From positions 1-25,495 of the forward strand of contig CACLUN010000005.1 in the NCBI GenBank assembly GCA_902610105.1: 25,495 nt of DNA, in the 5' to 3' direction. This stretch comes from an uncultured Bacteroidota bacterium (lineage in GTDB: Bacteria > Bacteroidota > Bacteroidia > Flavobacteriales > Flavobacteriaceae). Made by a program: the position numbers and the translations under genes. The notes under the pieces are model-generated. The model did not search any database. It was not told the DNA's origin and worked only from the letters and a program-made list of their open reading frames with translations. Within the stretch, counting starts at the first letter, position 1. Every line of letters starts with the position of its first letter. Below, piece after piece: positions 15,700 through 24,415 of the stretch.

Positions 15700-16902
15700 A
15701 TGAAAATCTTTTTAACGTATTTGTTCATTCTTTTTTCTATTTTATCATTCTGTCAAGAAACTAAGATTAAGGCTTACATCGATTGCAGATGCGATGAAAA
15801 TTACATCAAACAAGAAACTTCATTCTTGGAATATGTGAGAGATCAAGATCTTGCTGATGTTGAGATTTTCATAAGAGATGAAAGAAATCCTACAGGGTCA
15901 AGATCATTTGAAATAAAAATCGATGGTAATAACAATTATGAAGGAATAAGCTCAACAGGTATAGTTGTAGGATATGCAAATGATACATCCAGTAGTTTGA
16001 GAGATAAATTAGTCAATAAATTAAAAGTGGTACTCGTTCCATTTTTAGATAAAGGTGACTATAATTTGAAACTTGATATTGATTCAAATTATACAGATAT
16101 TCCACCAAATGACGATAAGTGGAAAAACTGGGTTTTTGAATTGTCAGGATCTTATAATGGTGATCAAGAAGAAAGCAGAAAGACAAATAGATATGAGATT
16201 GAATTTGAAATTGACAAACTAACTGAAGATTGGAGAATAGGTGCTGAATTAAGAAGAAATGAAACTAATAGAAAGTTCTATTCAGAAGACAACGTATATA
16301 AGAGTAATAGAAAAACTACAAGCTTTAACGGAAGAGTCGTCAGAAGTATATCTGATCACTTTTCAGCAGGTATATTTTTTGGTGCATTTCAAAATACTTA
16401 TGAAAATATTGATTTAAATAGATATATCCAGCCTGCTGTTGAATACAGCTTCTATCCTTACAAAGATGTTTTAAGTAAGGAAATTACACTAGCTTACAAA
16501 ATTGGTACGGGCAAAAGAAATTATATTGAAAAAACTATTTATGGATATGAAAAACAAAAGCTTTCATCACAAACATTAAGCTTAAATATTAGATTTAGAC
16601 AAAAATGGGGAAACATAAGTTCATATCTAAATGCAACTCAATTTTTAAATGATGGATCAAAAAAAAGATTTTCGCTCAGAAGTGATTTAGACATAAGAAT
16701 CTTTGAAGGTTTAGCAGTTAGACTTTCAGGAAATATTAATTTAATCAGAGAACAATATAGCCTTGCGGCTGGAAATACATCGATTGAAGATTTACTACTA
16801 CAGCAAAGGCAAATTGCAACTGACTATAGGACAGGTTTTTCTTTAGGTCTTAGCTATACATTTGGATCAATTTATAACAGCATAATCAACACTAGGTTAT
16901 AG
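15700..16902 (+). CDS. Conserved secreted protein with predicted C-terminal beta-barrel
   Basis: A 400-residue protein with a signal peptide (about residues 1-18, cleaved near SFCQ). The mature N-terminal domain (about 20-120) carries KAYIDCRCDENYIKQETSF, then YVRDQDLADVEIFIRDERN and SRSFEIKIDG. This DC-x-C-D ... YVRD ... ADV pattern is shared by a family of unnamed Bacteroidota proteins that I recall but cannot name. From about residue 140 the sequence turns into alternating aromatic/polar strands (FELSGSYNG, RIGAELRRNE, FSAGIFFGAF, FSLGLSYTFG), as expected for an outer-membrane barrel. Function is unknown; the two cysteines could form a disulfide or metal site. The S9 peptidase gene follows 22 bases downstream, suggesting an operon. 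Confidence 0.7.
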   Translation: MKIFLTYLFILFSILSFCQETKIKAYIDCRCDENYIKQETSFLEYVRDQDLADVEIFIRDERNPTGSRSFEIKIDGNNNYEGISSTGIVVGYANDTSSSLRDKLVNKLKVVLVPFLDKGDYNLKLDIDSNYTDIPPNDDKWKNWVFELSGSYNGDQEESRKTNRYEIEFEIDKLTEDWRIGAELRRNETNRKFYSEDNVYKSNRKTTSFNGRVVRSISDHFSAGIFFGAFQNTYENIDLNRYIQPAVEYSFYPYKDVLSKEITLAYKIGTGKRNYIEKTIYGYEKQKLSSQTLSLNIRFRQKWGNISSYLNATQFLNDGSKKRFSLRSDLDIRIFEGLAVRLSGNINLIREQYSLAAGNTSIEDLLLQQRQIATDYRTGFSLGLSYTFGSIYNSIINTRL

Positions 16903-16924
16903 AAAAGTTTTAATTTTAAAGACT

Positions 16925-19084
16925 ATGAGGAGAATATTATTTTTTATCAGTGTATTATTAAGCGTTCTAGTTTCATGCAGCGATGATATTCAAAAATATG
17001 ATGCTGATGTATATGAAAATGCCGTCAAATACTTGTCTCAGCACATGAATAAGTATGTTAAGAATAGTCTTATTTCTCAAAAATGGGAAAACGATAATTT
17101 ACACTTTAGATTAAAAAGCGATACAATATTTAAATCATATAAAATTAATCTAACAAACCTCGAACTTAGTGAGGAAGAATATCCTTTTGAAAATACAAGA
17201 AGAGTTCGCTATCTTGAGTTTGTTTCACCTGACAAAGAAAAGAGTGTTTACATAAAAAATTATAATCTATGGGTTAAAAATTTAAAAACCAACAAATCAA
17301 AACAATTAACGTTTAATGGTTATCAAGATTACGGTTATGGCACAAATAATGCTGGATGGATTAAAAATGATAGGCCAGTTTTAAAGTGGTCAGATGACTC
17401 GAAAATTATCACTACTTTCAGACAAGATGCAAGAAAGGTTGGGGAAATGTATTTAACTACAACCAATGTAGGACACCCTAACCTACAAAAATGGAAATAT
17501 ACACTACCTGGTGATGAAAATATCTTTGAAATTGAAAGGCTTTTTATTAATGTTGAGACAGGAAAAGTTACCCCTTTCAAGATGAATAGAGATTATCAAA
17601 GGTCAACTACTACAGATCATATTGCTGGCAGAGGTGGAGTATTACTTGATGCAAATTTCAGTAGTGATGGAAAAAAATTAGCATTTATTTCTTCCTCAAG
17701 AGACCATAAAGAAGCTCATTTAAAAATAGCAGATATTAAAACTGGAAACGTTAAATCTATTTACAAAGAGGTGACTAAGACTTATTATGAATCAGGCGTT
17801 AATGGTGAAAATTGGAGAGTCTTTTTCAAATCAAATGAATTTTTATGGTATTCTGAAAAAGATGATTGGGGTCATCTTTATTTACATGATTTAACAACAG
17901 GAAAATTAAAAAATCAAATTACAAGCGGTGAATGGTTGGTAAGAGATGTGTTACATGTTGATGAGTTAACAAGAGAAATATTTTTCACTGGCGGTGGAAA
18001 AGAGGAAGGTAACCCATATCATGTCTATCTATATAAAGTAAACTTTGATGGTTCTGGTTTAACTTGTTTAACTCCTGAAAAAGGCACTCATAGTATAAAT
18101 GCTTCGAATGACTGGGAATACTTTACTACTACTTATTCAACCTCAAAAAATCCACCTATTACACTTTTAAAAAATAGAGATGGAGAAACACTTAAAGAAG
18201 TCAATAAAGTTGATATTTCGGAACTATTGAAAAATAATTGGCAAGAGCCAGTTGAATTTTCAGTTAAGGGTAGAGATGATATAACAGATATCTATGGACT
18301 TCTTTACTTTCCTAGTTTTTATAATGAAAATCACAATTACCCTATACTTAATTATATATACCCAGGTCCCCAATCTGGTAGTATAGGTAATTATTCATTC
18401 TCCGTTGCTAAAAGAGATTTTCAAGCATTGGCTGAGTTGGGTTTTATAGTTATGGGAGTTGATGCAATGGGAACACCAGGTAGATCTAAATCATTTCATG
18501 ATGCGTATTACGGAAATATGGGTGATAATGGATTACCAGATAATATAAAAGCTATAAAAGATCTTTCAAAAATTTATAAAGGTATGGATACTGATCGAGT
18601 TGGTATTTGGGGTCACTCAGGGGGAGGCTTTGCATCAACCAGAGCAATTTTTGAGTATCCTGAATTCTATGATGTTGCAGTTTCAAGTTCTGGTAATCAT
18701 GACAACAGAAATTATGAAGCAGACTGGGGAGAAAAGTGGCAGGGACTTTTAAAATATATTGATAATGATGCAAGCGATGGGGAATATAATTATGATCTAA
18801 AAAAGACTAATTATGATAATCAAGCTAATCAGCTTTTAGCAAAAAATTTAAAAGGCAAATTATTATTAGCTCATGGTAATTTAGATGATAATGTTCCGCC
18901 ATATTCTACACTTTTGGTTGTAGATGCTTTAATAAAGGAAAATAAAGATTTTGATCTAATTATTTTTCCAAATAAAAGGCATGGCTATGGAGATATGAAT
19001 GACTATTTTACAAGAAGAAAGTGGGATTATTTCGTTAAAAATTTAAAAGGCATAGAACCTCCAAAAGAGTTTGAGATTAATTAA
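16925..19084 (+). CDS. DPP-IV-like S9B prolyl peptidase, lipoprotein
   Basis: A 719-residue S9B serine peptidase. The lipoprotein signal ends at Cys18 (VLVSC). The propeller (about 40-480) includes PVLKWSDDSKIITTFRQD and LFINVETG, typical of dipeptidyl-peptidase-IV relatives. The hydrolase domain has YIYPGPQ and the triad Ser565 (GHSGGG), Asp654 (NLDDNVPP) and His686 (KRHGYG); all are present. The classical DPP-IV double-Glu motif that anchors the substrate amino end was not clearly located, so exact specificity is open. It probably removes short peptides at the cell surface for protein use. Transcribed with the upstream barrel-protein gene. Its stop lies one base from the end of the convergent PepSY gene. 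Confidence 0.92.
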   Translation: MRRILFFISVLLSVLVSCSDDIQKYDADVYENAVKYLSQHMNKYVKNSLISQKWENDNLHFRLKSDTIFKSYKINLTNLELSEEEYPFENTRRVRYLEFVSPDKEKSVYIKNYNLWVKNLKTNKSKQLTFNGYQDYGYGTNNAGWIKNDRPVLKWSDDSKIITTFRQDARKVGEMYLTTTNVGHPNLQKWKYTLPGDENIFEIERLFINVETGKVTPFKMNRDYQRSTTTDHIAGRGGVLLDANFSSDGKKLAFISSSRDHKEAHLKIADIKTGNVKSIYKEVTKTYYESGVNGENWRVFFKSNEFLWYSEKDDWGHLYLHDLTTGKLKNQITSGEWLVRDVLHVDELTREIFFTGGGKEEGNPYHVYLYKVNFDGSGLTCLTPEKGTHSINASNDWEYFTTTYSTSKNPPITLLKNRDGETLKEVNKVDISELLKNNWQEPVEFSVKGRDDITDIYGLLYFPSFYNENHNYPILNYIYPGPQSGSIGNYSFSVAKRDFQALAELGFIVMGVDAMGTPGRSKSFHDAYYGNMGDNGLPDNIKAIKDLSKIYKGMDTDRVGIWGHSGGGFASTRAIFEYPEFYDVAVSSSGNHDNRNYEADWGEKWQGLLKYIDNDASDGEYNYDLKKTNYDNQANQLLAKNLKGKLLLAHGNLDDNVPPYSTLLVVDALIKENKDFDLIIFPNKRHGYGDMNDYFTRRKWDYFVKNLKGIEPPKEFEIN

Positions 19085-19085
19085 T

Positions 19086-19781
19086 TTATTTGAATATTTT
19101 TTTTAAAGTTTTTGAAGTTATTCCCCACAAAATAAAACCACTCATTACTGTAAATAGACCCATTAAAGAAAAAATTCTTATTAACTTGTTATTAAAATCA
19201 TCTCTTGTTTCATAGTCCATTGCATGTGTCATCCATAAAAAGTCAAACCATCTCCAATCTCTATGTCTTACTGTTTGGAACTGCCCGTCTAATGCAGAAA
19301 CATAGGATTTCAATTTCTCGGTTCCCTCATAAGAAATTACAAAAGCAGGAAGAGGACGTCCTCTGTACTCGTGATGATTTCCAACCTCATATATTTTCTC
19401 AACAAGGCTAATTTTATACTCGTCTAAAATATTTTCATTAGAGATTGAGATAGCTTCTTCTTTTGTTATAGAATCTTTTATAAACCCATTATGGGCATTA
19501 ACCAAAAGCTCACTATTTATCCAATAATATGGTACATTATTAAAATCTCTTATAGATATTGTTTTGATACCCTATTTATAATCTAAGTCCGAGAGGCTAA
19601 TTAAATTATTGTATTCCTTCAGGACCTTATTTTTTTTAAATTGATCTCCATGAATTTCATCTAAATTAGTCCACGAAAAATAAAGGCCACTTATTGTCCA
19701 AAATAGAAATTGGATTCCTAAAAATAAACCAAGATATCGGTGAACTTTTCTAAACTTAAGTGATGTTTTAGCAGAAATCAA
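19086..19781 (-). pseudogene. PepSY-domain membrane protein interrupted by an in-frame amber codon
   Basis: One continuous minus-strand frame of about 231 codons is broken only by TAG at 19574-19572. Before it, 69 residues hold a basic start and a membrane helix (KVHRYLGLFLGIQFLFWTIS). After it the frame goes on without a shift (GIKTISIRDFNNVPYYW) into the PepSY region (ITKEEAISI; GRPLPAFVISY; YVSALDGQF; HRDWRWFDFLWMTHAMDY) and a C-terminal helix (IFSLMGLFTVMSGFILWGI). Total length and order are normal for short PepSY membrane proteins of Bacteroidota. One base change (to AAG, CAG or TGG) would restore it. TAG ends several other genes here, so recoding is unlikely. Third gene of the metal operon, 13 bases after the HMA gene. 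A TTG at 19505 could restart translation, but the piece would lack the first helix. Confidence 0.82.
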
Positions 19782-19794
19782 AATAAATTATCAT

Positions 19795-20133
19795 TTACTC
19801 TGGGTCACGGTATTTACAACAACCATGAAGATTTTCATAAACTTCATTAGTAGCTTTATATAAAGAATTATCATGACCAACATCAGCAATTCTTTTTTTA
19901 ACATCATCAATTGAGACCTTTGTACTATTATAAATGATTGAAAAGTTTTTAGATTGAGGACTCCAACTTACATACTTTACGCCTTTCAAGGATAAGGTCG
20001 CAGACTCAATTCTTTTCTTACACATTTCACAATTACCGCTAACTTCAAAAGTATCTCTTGCATTTTTTTCTTTAGTCTGTGATAAAGAAAGTAACGGAAT
20101 AAATAGTAATAAAAGAAATGCAACTTTTTTCAT
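19795..20133 (-). CDS. Secreted heavy-metal-associated (HMA) domain protein
   Basis: A 112-residue protein with a signal peptide (residues 1-19, cleaved near SLSQ) and one HMA domain. The metal-binding motif is GNCEMCKKRIE (Cys35, Cys38), followed by the usual beta-alpha-beta pattern (LKGVKYVSWSPQSKNFSIIY; VSIDDVKKRIADVGHDN). A second possible metal site is the C-terminal HGCCKYRD (Cys105, Cys106 with His103). HMA domains bind Cu(I) and similar soft metals; export to the periplasm suggests a role in metal handling outside the cytoplasm. It starts 4 bases after the receptor stop and precedes the PepSY gene, so the three form an operon. Confidence 0.88.
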   Translation of the reverse strand: MKKVAFLLLLFIPLLSLSQTKEKNARDTFEVSGNCEMCKKRIESATLSLKGVKYVSWSPQSKNFSIIYNSTKVSIDDVKKRIADVGHDNSLYKATNEVYENLHGCCKYRDPE

Positions 20134-20137
20134 GGTA

Positions 20138-22360
20138 CTAATTTAATATTTTATATCGCAATCCTAAATAATATACGGAACCAAAAATTGGGCCATGAAC
20201 AATTGAAGCATCAAAACTTGGATCAAAAGGATTATTTGACATAATTATCGGATTATCTTGTTTAAAGTTATTGATATTTTCACCTCCAAGATATACTTCA
20301 AATTTATTACCAAAAACTCTAGTAATTTGTGAATTAATAGAATAATGAGGATTAACAAATTCAGAACTGTCTCTTGGGTTGAGCATTAATCTTTGTTTTC
20401 CTAATCTATTATATGTTATATCGAATTTCCAATTTTTATCATTTACTTTATTTGACTCAATCCCATAATTGAAAAAGATAATATTTCTAGGTTGCAGAGG
20501 TTTTTCTTTCAACCCAGATTTATAATATGATTTAACATCATACTTTTTATAGGCAGCTGTTAAATTCCAATTGTTTTTAGAAAAAAGAAATTCGAGTTGA
20601 TAGTTGTCTGATTTAGACTTTCCAAATGTTGAATTATAAAAACTAAATTCACCAAAAGTCTCGTAATCTAAGATTACTTTATTATCAAAAATTGTTTTGT
20701 AAAAATCGAAAATTAAGTTTCCTTGTCCCCCAAAAAGAAAAACTTTGTGATCTAAACTAAGGCCAAAATTAGTAGCCTTTTCTGGGTCAACTCCAAATAA
20801 TTTTTCTGTAAAAGTCTTGTTAATATTTTTTCTATTTGATAAAAATAAAACTTGATTTTCAGCAAATACATTTGCTATTTTTCTTCCTGTTCCTAATGAT
20901 CCCTTTATTGAAAAATTATCATTTAATGAATATCTAAAATGTAACCTTGGAGTAAAAAATGATCCCAAATTGTTATGAATATCATATCTCAGTCCAAAAA
21001 TCAAATTAAAATTGTTAATGTTGTCGAAGCTGTATTCAAAAAAACCACCAAATGATGAGTCAATTCTGTTTAGGTCAGACTTATATACGTCCTCTTGGTA
21101 GTCATCACTTGAAAAATTTAATCCTGCTTTTATTTTGTTTTTTGTATTTGAAATAATTGAATTATAAATCAAATTAGCAAAGAAGCTCTTTTGAGAAATA
21201 TCATAATCATTTAGACCATAATATGATTCTTGATCATGAAAATTATATGCAAATTGAAACCCTAAACTTTGATATGGAATATTAGGATTTACATAACCAA
21301 GTTTAAAAGACGAATCGAATCTATTTGTAAAAATTTCGCCTCCCCAAAATCTAGATAAATCCGATTTTTCATTAAAGTCAACACTACCAATTTTCTTATT
21401 ATCATCTAAGTATCTGATATTTAAAAAACTTACAAATCCATTAGATGCATCAGTAAATTGCCATTTACTCAACAGGTTGATTTGATCTTGAACTGGTTTG
21501 TCCAAAAACAAATCGCCATTTCTATCATTCGCTCTTTTTCTATCATTGTAATGAATAAATAATGTGTTTTGTATTTTTTCACTCCATTTAGATCTTACGT
21601 GTGCATTTGCCTCGATCCTACCATCTATACTATTAAACAAATTAAAAAAGAAAGGCATATCACTGTACGGTTTTTTAATCTCACTGTTTATTTGTCCTGC
21701 AATACTTTCATACCCATTTGTTACACTACCCATCCCTTTAGTAACCTGAATGCTTTCAATCCAAGTTCCAGGGGTAAAACCTAAACCAAAAGTCTGTGAG
21801 GCTCCTCTTACCATCGGAATATTTTCTTCCGTTATGAGAATGTAAGGACTTTTTAATCCTAACATTTCAATTTGCTTGGTGCCCGTGATTGCATCATTAT
21901 GGTTGACATCAACAGCTGGATTTGTTTCAAAGCTTTCTGATAAATTACAACAAGCTGCTTTTAATAGTTCCTCTTGGCTTATCATAACAATATTTTGAGG
22001 CATTAAATAGGTTCTTTGAGCTGAGCTTCTCCTTTTTGAAACTGTAACTTCACTTAATTCATTTTGATCAGAAAATTTGAGGTAATGTGTTATGTATTTA
22101 TTATCATTAACTTGTAAAGTATCAGTATTAAAACCAATGTAACTGATAATTAGTTTATTTATACTATCCTCTTTATAAATTTTAAATTCTCCATTAGATT
22201 TTGTTATAACTCCTTTACTTGTTCCTTGCCAAAAAACATTAGCACCAGAAATCGGAAAGTCAACACCCTCATCCTCAAACAATACTTTACCAGAGATTAT
22301 TTCTTGACAATAAATAAAATTTATTGATGATATAAATAATATATATAGAAATTTTTTCAT
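20138..22360 (-). CDS. TonB-dependent receptor of a probable metal operon
   Basis: A 740-residue outer-membrane receptor. A signal peptide (1-18) is followed by a carboxypeptidase-like beta-sandwich (about 20-105; ISGKVLFEDEG, ANVFWQGTSKGV, ISYIGFN), a plug domain (about 120-230; SYILI-type strands, TKGMGSVTNGYESIAGQIN) and a 22-strand-type barrel ending in LGLRYKILN. The plug has a vicinal cysteine pair, Cys137-Cys138 in LLKAACCNLSESF, shared by Bacteroidota receptors found next to HMA genes. With the HMA and PepSY genes directly downstream, uptake of copper or another soft metal complex is the likeliest role; this is inference. Length and domain order are complete. The 5' untranslated region contains a hairpin just before the ATG. 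Confidence 0.9.
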   Translation of the reverse strand: MKKFLYILFISSINFIYCQEIISGKVLFEDEGVDFPISGANVFWQGTSKGVITKSNGEFKIYKEDSINKLIISYIGFNTDTLQVNDNKYITHYLKFSDQNELSEVTVSKRRSSAQRTYLMPQNIVMISQEELLKAACCNLSESFETNPAVDVNHNDAITGTKQIEMLGLKSPYILITEENIPMVRGASQTFGLGFTPGTWIESIQVTKGMGSVTNGYESIAGQINSEIKKPYSDMPFFFNLFNSIDGRIEANAHVRSKWSEKIQNTLFIHYNDRKRANDRNGDLFLDKPVQDQINLLSKWQFTDASNGFVSFLNIRYLDDNKKIGSVDFNEKSDLSRFWGGEIFTNRFDSSFKLGYVNPNIPYQSLGFQFAYNFHDQESYYGLNDYDISQKSFFANLIYNSIISNTKNKIKAGLNFSSDDYQEDVYKSDLNRIDSSFGGFFEYSFDNINNFNLIFGLRYDIHNNLGSFFTPRLHFRYSLNDNFSIKGSLGTGRKIANVFAENQVLFLSNRKNINKTFTEKLFGVDPEKATNFGLSLDHKVFLFGGQGNLIFDFYKTIFDNKVILDYETFGEFSFYNSTFGKSKSDNYQLEFLFSKNNWNLTAAYKKYDVKSYYKSGLKEKPLQPRNIIFFNYGIESNKVNDKNWKFDITYNRLGKQRLMLNPRDSSEFVNPHYSINSQITRVFGNKFEVYLGGENINNFKQDNPIIMSNNPFDPSFDASIVHGPIFGSVYYLGLRYKILN

Positions 22361-22365
22361 TTTTA

Positions 22366-22381
22366 TTTCGCACTAGCGAAA
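22366..22381 (-). promoter_or_regulatory. Perfect hairpin just upstream of the receptor start codon
   Basis: On the minus strand TTTCGC, loop TAGT, GCGAAA form a 6-base perfect stem, five bases before the ATG at 22360. In the message it would sit in the ribosome-loading region, so it could limit translation or bind a regulator; as DNA it is also a palindromic operator candidate. Chance occurrence in AT-rich sequence is less likely because the stem contains GCG. Confidence 0.45.
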
Positions 22382-22395
22382 CATATTTTTTGACC

Positions 22396-22434
22396 CAAAA
22401 ATAGCATAGTTTTACATGATTTACGCTATTTTTG
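22396..22434. promoter_or_regulatory. Symmetric divergent promoter: inverted TATTTTTG elements
   Basis: CAAAAATAGC (22396-22405) and GCTATTTTTG (22425-22434) are a perfect 10-base inverted repeat with a 19-base spacer. Each arm contains TATTTTTG, an exact match to the Bacteroidota -7 consensus TAnnTTTG, pointing outward: toward the small membrane protein (plus, 22427-22434) and toward the TonB receptor (minus, 22403-22396). Neither has a good -33 TTTG at the right distance; each -33 region would fall on the other promoter's -7 box. Predicted leaders are about 7 bases (plus) and about 28 bases (minus). Confidence 0.5.
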
Positions 22435-22447
22435 ATTAAGATTTTAA

Positions 22448-22675
22448 ATGAGTACGCTAGAGCTAATTGGTTGGATTGGAAATACATTTGTAATTATATC
22501 ATTCTTGCATAATGACACCTTAAAACTTAGATCTTACAACTTAGTTGGGGCATCCGCATGGCTCATTTATGGAATTGTGGCAAATTCGTATTCAATCATT
22601 TTTCTAAATGTTGTAGTTATCTCTATACAAATTTTTAAAATTTCTCAAATACTAAGAGCAAAGAAAAAGTCATAG
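22448..22675 (+). CDS. Small three-helix membrane protein (YgjV/SemiSWEET-like)
   Basis: A 75-residue protein with three membrane helices (about 5-20, 30-46, 48-66) and a basic C-terminus (RAKKKS). The spacing, the N-terminal GWIGNTFVIISF, and the middle LVGASAWLIYGIV resemble half-SWEET or YgjV-type small membrane proteins, which are often misannotated as metabolic enzymes in flavobacterial genomes. SemiSWEETs work as dimers in sugar movement, but the specific PQ-loop residues are not evident, so transport is not claimed. The gene shares the divergent promoter region with the metal receptor operon. Its last 6 bases overlap the end of the convergent sulfatase gene. Confidence 0.7.
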   Translation: MSTLELIGWIGNTFVIISFLHNDTLKLRSYNLVGASAWLIYGIVANSYSIIFLNVVVISIQIFKISQILRAKKKS

Positions 22676-24400
22676 TTTTTTTACCTCTACCCAAAAGGGT
22701 AAAATATTTTTTCGATTTACTGTTAAAAATGGAATTAAATCGTAATCTCCTTCATCTACTTTAATATTTTCCATACTTACAAACCCTTCATTATCTATGT
22801 AAATTTTTTTTGAATGGACATTATTTCCAATCTCCAAAGTCATTTGTCCATCATTCTCTTCAACATTATTAAATTTAAACTTAAAATTATAAACGCCACT
22901 TTGAAAATTAACTCTCCATAAACCGTATTTTTCATTTTGAGCCCAAATACCTCTTTGTCCACCAGCATCATTTCTGTTTAAAATTGTCGGGTTTTGGTAA
23001 ATACTACCTAAATGAATTCTAGGCTTATTCACCAAATTTTTTGATTTAATTAATTCATAATACACATCATCCATTCTATTTTTCATATCCATTGCAAGTT
23101 GGCTTTTCTCTAAAATTAAATTTTTAGATTCTGCAGGATCATTAACCAAATCATACAATTCAAAATTTTCAATTTGTGAATCATAGTCGGTATTTCCAAC
23201 AAGCTTATAGTTATCACTATTTAATGAAATATTTTTATAAAGCTCAGGTGATTTTCTTGTCCAGTAAGAGAAAAAATCTCTATTATTTTTATCAATATTT
23301 TCATTAAATAAATCAATTCCATCTATTTTTCTATCTGAGGGAATTGTTAAATTGCATAGTTTAGATAAGGTTGGAAGAACATCAATATGAGCGCCAAAAA
23401 AATCTATATCCTTTGACTTTTTATAAAGTTTGGGATAACTAAAGTAAAAGGGAACTTTAATACCTCCATTATAAACCTGACTCTTTAAACCTCTAAGATT
23501 TGAAACATATCTTGTTTGCTGAGGACCATTATCAGTTAAAAAAATAACAATTGTATTTTCTTTAATACCTAATTCCTCAAGCTTATATAAAAGCTTTCCA
23601 AAATTTTCATCAATGTTAGTGACCATGCCATAAATCTTTTTTGCATCATTAACATCTCTTTCAGTCATTTCAGAACTTACTTCTTCATAAAAATTTGAAG
23701 GATCAATGTCCTTATATAAATCATAATATTTTTCAGGGACTTGCAAAGGTGTGTGAGGAGCATTGAATGATAAATAACAAAAAAACTGATTCGATTTATT
23801 TTTTTCAATAAACTTTACAGCCTCATTAGTGAAAATATCAGAACAATATCCCTCATATTTTTTTATCTCATTATTGTGCCATAAAGCTGGATCATAATAA
23901 CTCTTATTTCCAGCATAATAATTTGTAAAATCTCCAACCTGACCTATACCACCTGCTAAATGAATTACTGATTCCTGAAAACCTTGATCAGATGGTCTGG
24001 AAGGATAGTTATCTCCTAAATGCCATTTTCCAAAAATTCCAGTTTTATAATTTTTCTCAGCAAAAATTTCAGCTAATGTTATTTCGGTTGATGACATTAT
24101 TGCGCCACCATTATATGTATCGGTAACGCCAGTTCTAAGAGAATATCTTCCTGTTAATAAGCTAGATCTAGTAGGAGCACAAACTGGAGATACATGAAAA
24201 TTATTAAACCTTAAACTCTCATTAGCAAATTTGTCGAGATTGGGGGTAATTATTTTTTTATTGCCATTATAAGCAATATCTCCATAACCTTGATCATCCG
24301 TAATTACTATAATAACATTTGGATTTTTGTTTTCTAAATTATTATTACATGAAAGTAATATAATCGGTATAATGAAGAAAAATAATATGTTACCTTTCAT
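22670..24400 (-). CDS. Type I sulfatase (arylsulfatase-like), lipoprotein
   Basis: A 576-residue family S1 sulfatase. The lipoprotein signal ends at Cys18 (IILLSC). The active-site signature is CAPTRSSLLTGR: Cys74 would be matured to formylglycine by the anaerobic-type or FGE system, with Arg78 as partner. Asp35-Asp36 (ITDDQGYGD) and the later TDNGPQ and GKWHLGD motifs complete the calcium and substrate site. About 130 residues beyond the catalytic domain form a beta-rich C-terminal region (YGLWRVNFQSGVYNFKFKF). It likely strips sulfate esters from algal or other marine polysaccharides at the cell surface; the substrate is not readable. Fifteen bases downstream of the esterase gene, so part of the same operon. 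Confidence 0.93.
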   Translation of the reverse strand: MKGNILFFFIIPIILLSCNNNLENKNPNVIIVITDDQGYGDIAYNGNKKIITPNLDKFANESLRFNNFHVSPVCAPTRSSLLTGRYSLRTGVTDTYNGGAIMSSTEITLAEIFAEKNYKTGIFGKWHLGDNYPSRPSDQGFQESVIHLAGGIGQVGDFTNYYAGNKSYYDPALWHNNEIKKYEGYCSDIFTNEAVKFIEKNKSNQFFCYLSFNAPHTPLQVPEKYYDLYKDIDPSNFYEEVSSEMTERDVNDAKKIYGMVTNIDENFGKLLYKLEELGIKENTIVIFLTDNGPQQTRYVSNLRGLKSQVYNGGIKVPFYFSYPKLYKKSKDIDFFGAHIDVLPTLSKLCNLTIPSDRKIDGIDLFNENIDKNNRDFFSYWTRKSPELYKNISLNSDNYKLVGNTDYDSQIENFELYDLVNDPAESKNLILEKSQLAMDMKNRMDDVYYELIKSKNLVNKPRIHLGSIYQNPTILNRNDAGGQRGIWAQNEKYGLWRVNFQSGVYNFKFKFNNVEENDGQMTLEIGNNVHSKKIYIDNEGFVSMENIKVDEGDYDLIPFLTVNRKNILPFWVEVKKL

Positions 24401-24415
24401 GGAAAAATTAGTTAT

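Noticed and set aside
19572..19574. TAG recoding (readthrough as a sense codon) in the PepSY gene
   Set aside because: TAG serves as the terminal stop of at least the YkuK-like, OpB, barrel-protein and small membrane protein genes, so a simple nonsense change or sequence error is more likely.
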